From the NCBI RefSeq assembly GCF_018614775.1, contig NZ_JAGGOF010000113.1:1-50594 (forward strand): a stretch of 50,594 bases of DNA. Direction: 5' to 3'. The notes beneath the pieces were generated by a model. It was not told the origin of the DNA and searched no databases. It worked only from the letters and a program-made list of their open reading frames with translations. Source of the stretch: Pseudomonas fluorescens. GTDB lineage: Bacteria; Pseudomonadota; Gammaproteobacteria; Pseudomonadales; Pseudomonadaceae. This document shows, piece after piece, positions 43,742-50,594 of this stretch (the stretch's first letter is position 1; each line of letters opens with the position of its first letter). The translations under genes and the position numbers were made by a program.

Positions 43742-43770
43742 GCGGCGCGGGAGCAAGCTCCCTCGCCGCA
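43742..43770. repeat. REP-like palindrome between convergent genes
   Basis: GCGGCGCGGGAGC-AA-GCTCCCTCGCCGC forms a near-perfect stem with one mismatch between the DUF1989 gene and the minus-strand DUF2897 gene. It differs in sequence from the GAGCGAGCCTGCTCGC type elsewhere in the window. Probably acts as a transcript-end hairpin for one or both genes. Confidence 0.75.
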
Positions 43771-43778
43771 AAAGCAGC

Positions 43779-43946
43779 TCAGCGATCCTTCGCTTCCTTC
43801 GCATCCATCTCGGCATTGCGTTCGGCAACGCGCTTGCGCTGTTCATCCGTCAGTTCGACCTTGTTGGCGGTGTCACGCAGCATCATCAGACCACCAACGA
43901 TCGAGCCGATTGCAACAATCAGAATCAACCAGGCATACCAGGGCAT
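43779..43946 (-). CDS. DUF2897 small membrane protein
   Basis: 55-residue protein read from ATG at 43946 (minus strand) to TGA at 43779. An N-terminal helix (MPWYAWLILIVAIGSIVGGLMML) is followed by a charged cytoplasmic tail (RDTANKVELTDEQRKRVAERNAE...KDR). The sequence matches the DUF2897 family found in Pseudomonas. AAGGAGAG lies seven bases before the ATG. Function unknown. Being only 55 residues it is easily missed. Confidence 0.82.
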   Translation of the reverse strand: MPWYAWLILIVAIGSIVGGLMMLRDTANKVELTDEQRKRVAERNAEMDAKEAKDR

Positions 43947-44063
43947 AGGGCTCTCCTTGAGGGCGCGGCCAGTGGGCGTCTGTTCGCCAATCTGCCGCGC
44001 TTACCACTTATGAGCGAAGGTTGTTCGCAGTGGTTCCATACTACGCCCGTTCGGCCTGGGTCC

Positions 44064-45428
44064 TCAAAGCCCGGTCAGCATCGCATCAGCCGGCGCATCG
44101 GCACGCAGTTGGGCGGTGAGCAGGAAATACAGGAATCCCACCGCCATGAATCCGAGGAAGATCGCCCCGATCAATGCGTTGAACCAGGCCATCGCCACCA
44201 GGCACACCACCGCGAGCACCAGGGCGATCCCCGGCACGATGGGGTAGCCCGGCGCGCGGAAAGTACGTTCCAGGTTGGGTTCGGTTTTGCGCAGTTTGAA
44301 CAGGCTGAGCATGCTCATGATGTACATGACGATGGCGCCGAACACGGCCATGGTGATCATCGCCGCCGTCAGGGTCATGCCGCCGAGGTTGATCAGGCCG
44401 TCGCTGTAGATGGCGGCGATGCCGATCACGCCACCGGCGATGATGGCGCGGTGCGGTGTCTGAAAGCGTGACAGTTTGGCGAGGGAGGCGGGCAGGTAGC
44501 CGGCGCGGGCCAGGGCGAAGAATTGCCGCGAGTAGCCGAGGATGATGCCGTGGAAACTCGCCACCAGGCCGAACAGGCCGATCCACACCAGCATGTGCAA
44601 CCACCCGGAGCTGTCGCCGACCACGGTTTTCATGGCTTGGGGCAGTGGATCATTGATGTTCGACAGGGTGCGCCAGTCGCCGACGCCGCCGGCGAAGAAC
44701 ATCACGCCCATGGCCAGCACCACCAGGGTCAGGATGCCGCTGATGTAGGCCTTGGGAATCGTGCGTTTCGGGTCCTTGGCTTCTTCGGCGGCCATGGCCG
44801 CGCCTTCAATTGCCAGGAAGAACCAGATGGCGAAAGGGATGGCAGCGAACATCCCGGCGATGGCCGGTGCGCCGAACACGTCGGAGCCGGCCCAGCCGTT
44901 CAAGGCGAAATGGCTGAAGCTGAAGGCCGGGGCGACGACGCCCATGAACACCAGCAATTCGGCCACCGCCAGAACACAGACAATCAGCTCGAACGTCGCG
45001 GCCAGTTTGACCCCGAGGATATTCAGGCCCATGAACACGATATAGGCACCGACCGCTGCGTGTTTCGGGTCCAGGGCCGGAAACTGCACATTCAGGTAGG
45101 CCCCGATGGCCAAGGCGATGGCGGGCGGCGCGAAGACGAACTCAATCAGCGTTGCCAATCCGGCGATCAGTCCGCCTTTCTCGCCGAAGGCGCGACGGCT
45201 GTAGGCAAACGGCCCACCGGCATGGGGGATGGCGGTGGTCAGTTCGGTGAAACTGAAGATGAAACAGGTGTACATGGCCGCGACCATGAATGACGTCACC
45301 AGAAAGCCCAGCGTCCCGGCAACGCCCCAGCCGTAGCTCCAGCCGAAATATTCGCCGGAGATCACCAGCCCGACGGCAATGCCCCATAAGTGCAGGGTGC
45401 CTAGTGTGGGTTTGAGTTGGGTGTTCAT
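44064..45428 (-). CDS. eat: Ethanolamine-type permease (APC superfamily)
   Basis: 454 residues with about 12 helices, inner membrane. The N-terminal GTLHLWGIAVGLVISGEYFGWSYGWG, FSFTELTTAIPHAGGPFAYSRRAFGEKGG and FLAIEGAAMAAEEAKDPKRTIPKAYISGILTL are the amino acid-polyamine-organocation motifs of the ethanolamine permease branch. In Pseudomonas it is usually linked to the ethanolamine ammonia-lyase genes eutBC, which are not in this window. The start ATG is at 45428. The DUF2897 and DUF1989 genes lie downstream. Substrate assigned by similarity to the family only. Confidence 0.87.
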   Translation of the reverse strand: MNTQLKPTLGTLHLWGIAVGLVISGEYFGWSYGWGVAGTLGFLVTSFMVAAMYTCFIFSFTELTTAIPHAGGPFAYSRRAFGEKGGLIAGLATLIEFVFAPPAIALAIGAYLNVQFPALDPKHAAVGAYIVFMGLNILGVKLAATFELIVCVLAVAELLVFMGVVAPAFSFSHFALNGWAGSDVFGAPAIAGMFAAIPFAIWFFLAIEGAAMAAEEAKDPKRTIPKAYISGILTLVVLAMGVMFFAGGVGDWRTLSNINDPLPQAMKTVVGDSSGWLHMLVWIGLFGLVASFHGIILGYSRQFFALARAGYLPASLAKLSRFQTPHRAIIAGGVIGIAAIYSDGLINLGGMTLTAAMITMAVFGAIVMYIMSMLSLFKLRKTEPNLERTFRAPGYPIVPGIALVLAVVCLVAMAWFNALIGAIFLGFMAVGFLYFLLTAQLRADAPADAMLTGL

Positions 45429-45588
45429 GGGTGGTTGCCCTCGATCCGTAGCAAAAGCGCTGGCGAGGGACAGTGCAGTGGGCGTGCCAGTGTGGCTGGG
45501 GCGGTCGTAATGGGTGAAATCCTGTCGTATCGGGGATGTTCGCTACCGGATGGCTTAATTTTGTGCTCCAGTTCAGAGCGTCTGCGCC

Positions 45589-45708
45589 TGGGCTGGCCCC
45601 ATCGCGAGCAGGCTCGCTCCCACAGAGGAGCTTTTGAGCGAATCCGGACTGTGTGGTCACAACAGGTCCAGATGTGGGAGCGAGCCTGCTCGCGATGGGG
45701 CCAGCCCA
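45589..45708. repeat. Inverted REP pair (BIME-like) upstream of kdpF
   Basis: Arms 45589-45624 and 45673-45708 are perfect 36-base inverted copies with the core GAGCGAGCCTGCTCGC, separated by 48 bases. They lie in the 408-base gap between the divergent permease and kdpF genes. The rest of that gap (45429-45588 and 45709-45836) has no gene; an AT-rich stretch TTTTTTACACTTTCTTTA at about 45726-45743 may belong to the kdp promoter. Confidence 0.9.
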
Positions 45709-45836
45709 GCCACCCAGAAAACCTGTTTTTTACACTTTCTTTATCCCCTAACCCCTCTCTCGATCTCGTTCCTTTACACCCTTCCTGCCGACAATCACTC
45801 CACACACGGCACGACGCCGTATCACGGAGAAATCCC

Positions 45837-45926
45837 ATGAATGTCCTGGACGGGGTGTCGCTGCTGCTCGCAGTGGCGCTGTTCATTTATCTGCTGGTTG
45901 CGCTGTTGCGCGCGGATCGGAACTAG
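45837..45926 (+). CDS. kdpF: KdpF, small subunit of the K+-transporting ATPase
   Basis: 29-residue single-helix protein MNVLDGVSLLLAVALFIYLL...RADRN, the classic KdpF stabiliser of the KdpFABC complex. ATG at 45837 has GGAGAAATCC ahead; it ends TAG at 45926, eight bases before kdpA. Far shorter than usual gene-finding limits, but position and sequence are convincing. Confidence 0.93.
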   Translation: MNVLDGVSLLLAVALFIYLLVALLRADRN

Positions 45927-45934
45927 GAGCGGCT

Positions 45935-47629
45935 ATGCACGGTTATGACTACGGGCTGATCCTGGCCTTTTTCGCCTTGGTGCTGATTCCCGCACCGTTG
46001 CTGGGGCGTTTTTACTACCGGGTGATGGAAGGCCAGCGCACTTGGCTTTCACCCGTGCTTGGGCCGGTGGAGCGGGGTTGTTATCGGCTGGCGGGGGTTG
46101 ATCCCCAGGCTGAGCAGAGTTGGCAGAAGTACACCCTGGCCTTGCTCGCGTTCAACCTGGCGGGGTTTGCGCTGTTGTTCGCGATTCTCCTGCTGCAAGG
46201 GCATCTGCCGCTCAATACCGAGCAACTGCCCGACATGGAGTGGCCGCAAGCCTTCAACACGGCCGTGAGTTTCATGACCAACACCAACTGGCAGTCCTAC
46301 AGCGGCGAAGCGTCGCTAAGTTACCTGAGTCAGATGATCGGCCTGACGGTGCAGAACTTCGTCAGCGCTGCCACTGGCCTGGCTGTGCTGGTAGCCCTAT
46401 GCCGGGGGATCGGGCGCAAGAGCGCCGCGACGCTGGGCAATTTCTGGGTCGACATGACCCGCGCCACCCTCTATGGACTGTTGCCGCTGTGCCTGTTATT
46501 GGCGCTGTTCCTGGTGTGGCAGGGCGTGCCGCAGACCTTCGCCCACTATGTGCACGGCATGACCTTGCAGGGCGCCGATCAGGTCATCCCTTTGGGCCCG
46601 GCGGCCAGCCAGATTGCGATCAAGCAATTGGGCACCAACGGCGGCGGGTTCTTCGGCGTCAACTCGGCGCACCCGTTCGAGAACCCGACGGCCTGGAGCA
46701 ATTTGTTCGAACTCGCTTCGATCATCCTGATTCCCGCCGCCCTGGTGTTCACCTTCGGCCATTACGTCAAGGACCTGCGCCAGAGCCGGGCGATCATCGC
46801 CTGCATGCTCGTGCTGTTCCTGATCGGCGGCGCCACCTCGATGTGGGCCGAATACCAGCCCAACCCGGCGCTGAACAACGCCGCCGTCGAACAGACTGCG
46901 CCACTGGAAGGCAAGGAAGCGCGCTTCGGCACCACCGCCACGGTGTTGTGGTCGGTGACCACCACCGCAGCCTCCAATGGCTCGGTCAACGCCATGCACG
47001 ACAGCCTCAACCCCCTCAGCGGCATGGTGGCGCTGGTGAACATGATGGTCGGCGAAGTGATCTTCGGCGGCGTTGGCGCCGGCCTCTACGGCATGTTGCT
47101 GAACGTGTTGATTGCGGTGTTCCTGGCCGGGCTGATGATTGGTCGCACGCCGGAATACCTGGGCAAGAAGCTCGGCGCCCGGGAAGTGCAGTTGTTGGTG
47201 ATGACGCTGCTGGTGATGCCGGTGAGTGTGCTGGTGCTCGCTGCCATCGCCGCGAGCCTGCCCGGGCCGGCCGCGGCGGTGAGCAACCCAGGCGCCCACG
47301 GTTTCAGCCAGTTGCTGTACGCCTACACCTCGGCGGGGGCGAACAACGGCTCGGCCTTTGGCGGTTTCGGCGCCAATACACCCTTTCACAACCTGATGCT
47401 CGGCCTGGGCATGTTGATCGGCCGTTTCGGCTACATCCTGCCAGTGCTGGCATTGGCCGGCAGCCTGGCGTTGAAGAAAACCGCGCCGATCGGGCAGAAC
47501 AGCTTTCCCACCCATGGCCCGCTGTTCGTCACCCTGTTGACCGTGACCATCCTGCTGGTGGGCGGCCTGACCTTCTTGCCGACCCTGGCCCTGGGGCCGA
47601 TTGCCGAACACTTGAGCATGGGCTTCTGA
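45935..47629 (+). CDS. kdpA: KdpA, K+-binding channel subunit
   Basis: 564 residues, about 10 helices, inner membrane. Member of the superfamily of K+ transporters with four selectivity loops; visible ones include TNTNWQSYSGE, QLGTNGGGFFGVNSAHPFENP and SAGANNGSAFGGFGANTPF. Binds K+ at high affinity and passes it to KdpB for ATP-driven uptake under K+ limitation. TAGGAGCGG ahead of ATG 45935 overlaps the kdpF stop. kdpB follows after seven bases. Length and motifs are complete. Confidence 0.97.
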   Translation: MHGYDYGLILAFFALVLIPAPLLGRFYYRVMEGQRTWLSPVLGPVERGCYRLAGVDPQAEQSWQKYTLALLAFNLAGFALLFAILLLQGHLPLNTEQLPDMEWPQAFNTAVSFMTNTNWQSYSGEASLSYLSQMIGLTVQNFVSAATGLAVLVALCRGIGRKSAATLGNFWVDMTRATLYGLLPLCLLLALFLVWQGVPQTFAHYVHGMTLQGADQVIPLGPAASQIAIKQLGTNGGGFFGVNSAHPFENPTAWSNLFELASIILIPAALVFTFGHYVKDLRQSRAIIACMLVLFLIGGATSMWAEYQPNPALNNAAVEQTAPLEGKEARFGTTATVLWSVTTTAASNGSVNAMHDSLNPLSGMVALVNMMVGEVIFGGVGAGLYGMLLNVLIAVFLAGLMIGRTPEYLGKKLGAREVQLLVMTLLVMPVSVLVLAAIAASLPGPAAAVSNPGAHGFSQLLYAYTSAGANNGSAFGGFGANTPFHNLMLGLGMLIGRFGYILPVLALAGSLALKKTAPIGQNSFPTHGPLFVTLLTVTILLVGGLTFLPTLALGPIAEHLSMGF

Positions 47630-47636
47630 GGAACTG

Positions 47637-49694
47637 ATGATGAATATGCCAATGAGCAAAGCCGTCGTCGCCAAGGCGCCGGAGCAACCCAAGACAAACG
47701 TTTCGTCGCTGTGGCGCCTGGCCTTGTTGCAGGCGTTCGTCAAGCTCGACCCGCGCCAGTTGCACCGTGCCCCGGTGATGCTGGTGGTGGAACTGACGGC
47801 GATCCTCACCACGGTGTTGTGCTTCGTACCCGACAGCGCGGTGCCGACGTTCGTGGCCGCGCAGATCGCGCTGTGGCTGTGGTTCACCGTGCTGTTTGCC
47901 AACTTCGCCGAAGCCCTGGCTGAAGGGCGTGGAAAAGCCCGGGCCGACAGCCTCAAGGCCGGCAGCGAAGGCTTGAGTGCACGCCGCCGCACCGCCAGCG
48001 GATTCGAAGTGATCCCCGCTACCCGGTTGCGCAAGGGCGATGTGGTACGCGTCGTGGCCGGGGAGATGATCCCCGGCGACGGTGAAGTGATCGAAGGCAT
48101 TGCGGCGGTCAACGAAGCGGCGATCACCGGTGAGTCGGCACCGGTCATTCGCGAATCCGGCGGCGATCGTTCGGCGGTCACCGGCAACACGCGGCTGGTC
48201 TCGGACTGGCTGCTGGTGCGCATCACCAGCAACCCCGGCGAATCCACTTTGGACCGCATGATCGCCTTGGTGGAAGGCGCCAAGCGCCAGAAGACGCCGA
48301 ACGAAGTGGCGCTGGATATCCTGCTGATCGGCCTGACGCTGATCTTCTTGCTGGTGGTGGTGACCCTGCAACCCTTCGCTCATTTCGCCAACGGCAGCCT
48401 GCCGCTGGTGTTTCTGGTGGCGCTGCTGGTGACCTTGATTCCCACCACCATCGGCGGGTTGCTGTCGGCCATCGGCATCGCCGGGATGGATCGGCTGGTG
48501 CGCCTGAATGTGATCGCCAAGTCCGGCCGCGCGGTGGAGGCGGCGGGGGATGTGCACGTGCTGATGCTGGACAAGACCGGCACCATCACCTTTGGCAATC
48601 GTCGTTGCGCAGCGGTCCATGCCGCCCCCGGTGTAGGCGCCAACGAGCTGGCCGAGGGCGCGCTGTTCGCGTCGTTGGCCGACGATACGGCCGAGGGCAA
48701 GTCCATTGTCGAGTACTTGCGCGGTTTGCACCCGCTGCCCGAGCCCGGCGTCGACACGCTGACTGCGGTGCCGTTCAGCGCCGAGACCCGCTTGTCCGGT
48801 GTCGACTATCAGGGCCGCATCTACCGCAAGGGCGCCGTTGATTCGTTACTGGCTTTTATCGGCCTGTCACGCGGTGAGTTGCCGCCCGCGCTGGCCCGGG
48901 AAGTCGATCAGATCGCCCAGAGTGGCGGCACGCCGTTGCTGGTGTGCGTCGACAGCAGGCTGCTGGGCGCGATTCATCTCAAGGATGTGGTCAAGCCGGG
49001 CATCCGTGAGCGCTTTGCCGAGCTGCGCAAGCTGGGAATCCGCACGGTGATGGTGACCGGCGACAACCCGCTGACCGCCGCTGCGATTGCCGCCGAAGCG
49101 GGCGTCGACGACGTGCTGGCCGAGGCCACGCCGGAGAAGAAGCTGGCGCGTATCCGTCATGAGCAGAATGACGGTCGGTTGGTGGCGATGTGCGGCGACG
49201 GTGCCAACGATGCTCCAGCCCTGGCCCAGGCCGATGTCGGCATGGCGATGAACGACGGCACGCAAGCCGCGCGGGAGGCCGCCAACATGGTCGATCTCGA
49301 CAGTGACCCGACCAAACTGCTGGATGTGGTGCAGATCGGCAAGGAGTTGCTGATCACCCGTGGCGCCCTGACGACGTTTTCCATTGCCAACGACATCGCC
49401 AAGTACTTCGCAATCCTGCCAGCGCTGTTCGCCTCGATTTATCCACAGCTCGGCGTGCTGAACGTGATGCACCTGAGCAGTCCGCAGAGCGCCATCCTGT
49501 CGGCCATCGTCTTCAACGCCTTGATCATCGTGGTGCTGATCCCGCTGGCCCTGCGCGGCGTGCGGGTGCAAGCGGCGAGCGCGGCGGCGTTGCTGCGACG
49601 CAACCTGCTGATCTATGGCCTGGGCGGAATTTTGGTGCCCTTTGTGGGGATCAAGGTGATTGATATGGCGTTGACAGCGCTGAGGTGGGTTTGA
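47637..49694 (+). CDS. kdpB: KdpB, P-type ATPase subunit
   Basis: 685 residues. Phosphorylation site Asp312 in MLDKTGTITFGNR, the actuator TGES motif in AAITGESAPVIRESGG, and the hinge MCGDGANDAPALAQADVGMAMNDGTQ. Hydrolyses ATP to drive K+ through KdpA. The N-terminus MMNMPMSKAV offers several possible Met starts; ATG 47637 is closest to the kdpA stop, with GAGGAACTG ahead. Membrane helices lie at about 50-95, 225-285 and 585-680. kdpC follows after 51 bases. Confidence 0.97.
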   Translation: MMNMPMSKAVVAKAPEQPKTNVSSLWRLALLQAFVKLDPRQLHRAPVMLVVELTAILTTVLCFVPDSAVPTFVAAQIALWLWFTVLFANFAEALAEGRGKARADSLKAGSEGLSARRRTASGFEVIPATRLRKGDVVRVVAGEMIPGDGEVIEGIAAVNEAAITGESAPVIRESGGDRSAVTGNTRLVSDWLLVRITSNPGESTLDRMIALVEGAKRQKTPNEVALDILLIGLTLIFLLVVVTLQPFAHFANGSLPLVFLVALLVTLIPTTIGGLLSAIGIAGMDRLVRLNVIAKSGRAVEAAGDVHVLMLDKTGTITFGNRRCAAVHAAPGVGANELAEGALFASLADDTAEGKSIVEYLRGLHPLPEPGVDTLTAVPFSAETRLSGVDYQGRIYRKGAVDSLLAFIGLSRGELPPALAREVDQIAQSGGTPLLVCVDSRLLGAIHLKDVVKPGIRERFAELRKLGIRTVMVTGDNPLTAAAIAAEAGVDDVLAEATPEKKLARIRHEQNDGRLVAMCGDGANDAPALAQADVGMAMNDGTQAAREAANMVDLDSDPTKLLDVVQIGKELLITRGALTTFSIANDIAKYFAILPALFASIYPQLGVLNVMHLSSPQSAILSAIVFNALIIVVLIPLALRGVRVQAASAAALLRRNLLIYGLGGILVPFVGIKVIDMALTALRWV

Positions 49695-49745
49695 GGTGGT
49701 GGCTGCGGTTCGCCACAGATGTGTTTTCCAACTGAGGATTTTGGG

Positions 49746-50291
49746 ATGTTCAAGTCAATTCGCCCGGCCCTGAGCCTGTTACTCCTGATGACCCTGCTCA
49801 CCGGCGTCGCCTACCCCCTGCTGGTGACGGGCATCGCGCAAGTCGCCTTTCCTGCCCAGGCCAACGGCAGCCTGGTGGTCGATGCCGACGGCAAGGTCCG
49901 CGGCTCACTGCTGATTGCCCAGGACTTCACTGGCGATGCCTGGTTTCATCCACGACCATCGGCCGGCGCTTTTGCCACGGTCGCCAGCGGTGCGAGCAAC
50001 CTTTCCCCGAGCAATCCAGCCTTGGCTGCTCGGGTGATCGCTGATGCAGACCGACTGCAAGTCCCCGGCCAGGGCCCGGTCCCGCTGGCGCTGCTGACCA
50101 CCTCCGGCAGCGGCCTGGACCCGCACTTGCCACCGGCCGCGATTGCCTATCAACTGGCGCGTGTCGCCGCAGCGCGCAACCTGCCGGCCTTGACGTTGCA
50201 GCAACTGCTTGATGCCCACACCGAGCAACCCCTGGTGGGGCCGCCGGTGGTGAACGTGCTGGCGCTGAACCTGGCGTTGCAAAAGCTGTAA
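49746..50291 (+). CDS. kdpC: KdpC, assembly/affinity subunit
   Basis: 181 residues with one N-terminal helix (about 8-30, LSLLLLMTLLTGVAYPLLVTGIAQ) and a periplasmic domain: GSLLIAQDFTGDAWFHPRPSAG, ASGASNLSPSNPAL, SGSGLDPHLPPAAIAYQLARVA. ATG 49746 is chosen over one at 49719 because the helix then follows directly; GAGG lies nine bases ahead. It ends the operon: a REP pair and the opposite-strand rsmE gene follow, with no kdpD or kdpE. Confidence 0.95.
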   Translation: MFKSIRPALSLLLLMTLLTGVAYPLLVTGIAQVAFPAQANGSLVVDADGKVRGSLLIAQDFTGDAWFHPRPSAGAFATVASGASNLSPSNPALAARVIADADRLQVPGQGPVPLALLTTSGSGLDPHLPPAAIAYQLARVAAARNLPALTLQQLLDAHTEQPLVGPPVVNVLALNLALQKL

Positions 50292-50292
50292 C

Positions 50293-50387
50293 CCCTGTGG
50301 GAGCGAGCCTGCTCGCGATGGCGGTGTATCAGTCACACACTTGCACACTGACCCACCGCCATCGCGAGCAGGCTCGCTCCCACAGGG
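50293..50387. repeat. Inverted REP pair after kdpC
   Basis: Arms 50293-50326 and 50354-50387 are perfect 34-base inverted copies with the same core GAGCGAGCCTGCTCGC as the pair upstream of kdpF, separated by 27 bases. TTTTTTC follows the right arm, so the structure can double as a terminator for kdpC, and it lies between convergent genes. Confidence 0.9.
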
Positions 50388-50402
50388 TTTTTTCATGGTG
50401 GT

Positions 50403-50594
50403 TTAGAAATCCCCCCACAACTGCTGTGCTACCGCCAGCGCCACCACGGGCGCGGTTTCGGTGCGCAGCACCCGGGGGCCGAGGCGGGCGGCGTGGTAGC
50501 CGGCGGTCCTGGCCTGTTCGACTTCCGCGTCGGACAAACCACCCTCGGGTCCGATCAGGAAAGCCAGGGACGCTGGCCGGGCATGGCTGACCAA
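50403..50594 (-). CDS. rsmE: 16S rRNA m3U1498 methyltransferase RsmE, C-terminal part
   Basis: The last 63 or so codons of a minus-strand gene that runs off the window at 50594. The SPOUT-type knot region is clear: LAFLIGPEGGLSDAEVEQARTAGY and RLGPRVLRTETAPVVAL, the SAM-binding motifs of RsmE, which methylates N3 of U1498 in 16S rRNA. The true start lies outside the window, so no internal Met should be taken as the N-terminus. It converges on kdpC. Confidence 0.92.
   Translation of the reverse strand: MVSHARPASLAFLIGPEGGLSDAEVEQARTAGYHAARLGPRVLRTETAPVVALAVAQQLWGDF

Noticed and set aside
46120..48283. Long frames overlapping kdpA and kdpB (505 codons on +, 595 on -)
   Set aside because: Compositional shadows of kdpA and kdpB, whose functional motifs are complete in the chosen frames.
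1..50594. CRISPR arrays, tRNA genes, prophage or toxin-antitoxin modules
   Set aside because: No direct-repeat array, cloverleaf or matching gene family found on reading both strands.

Overview
The window is a chromosomal segment of a Pseudomonas species, most likely of the P. fluorescens group. Reasons: the order serC-pheA-hisC-tyrA::aroA-cmk-rpsA-ihfB-lapA-wzz, the tyrA::aroA fusion, high-GC codon use in housekeeping genes, and repeated REP-type palindromes with the core GAGCGAGCCTGCTCGC. No tRNA, rRNA, CRISPR array or intact insertion sequence was seen.

Layout. (1) 158-9441 is the core block. It holds serine and aromatic amino-acid biosynthesis (serC, pheA, hisC, the tyrA-aroA fusion), cmk, rpsA with a structured leader and a strong terminator, a small lipoprotein, ihfB and a LapA-domain membrane protein. 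(2) 9627-29879 is an O-antigen locus of the Wzx/Wzy type on the + strand. Its front half resembles P. aeruginosa O5 (wbpA, wbpB, wbpD, wbpE, then wbpG-hisH2-hisF2) and predicts a 2,3-diamino-uronic acid with a 3-acetamidino group. Its back half resembles P. aeruginosa O11 (wbjB-wbjC-wbjD-wbjE-wbjF-wbpL-wbpM) and predicts UDP-L-FucNAc plus a WbpL-initiated QuiNAc or FucNAc. Between them sit AT-rich wzx, wzy and one glycosyltransferase gene. The O5-type epimerase gene wbpI and gene wbpC are absent. One initiating transferase plus two glycosyltransferases fits a three-sugar repeat.

(3) 30002-42477 is an accessory glycan-modification region. Two wbpM paralogues (27870-29879 and 35769-37778) flank a GT-C-like polytopic protein, a WecE-type sugar aminotransferase and an OafA-type acyltransferase. 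After comEA, a tightly overlapping minus-strand operon encodes a WbqC-family protein, a GtrB/ArnC-type GT2 with two C-terminal membrane helices, a methyltransferase, a NeuD/PglD-type acyltransferase, a cytoplasmic beta-propeller protein and a small EamA/ArnE-like transporter. Together these look like a lipid-linked-sugar (gtr/arn-like) system that would make, acylate or methylate, flip and attach a 4-amino-4,6-dideoxy sugar. It is the best candidate here for an undescribed system.

(4) 42869-50594 returns to metabolic genes: a DUF1989 protein, a 55-residue DUF2897 protein, an ethanolamine-type permease, kdpFABC (high-affinity K+ uptake, without kdpDE next to it) bracketed by REP pairs, and the 3' end of rsmE cut by the window edge.

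Functions are assigned by recognising protein families by eye. Sugar identities, substrates and regulation are inference.
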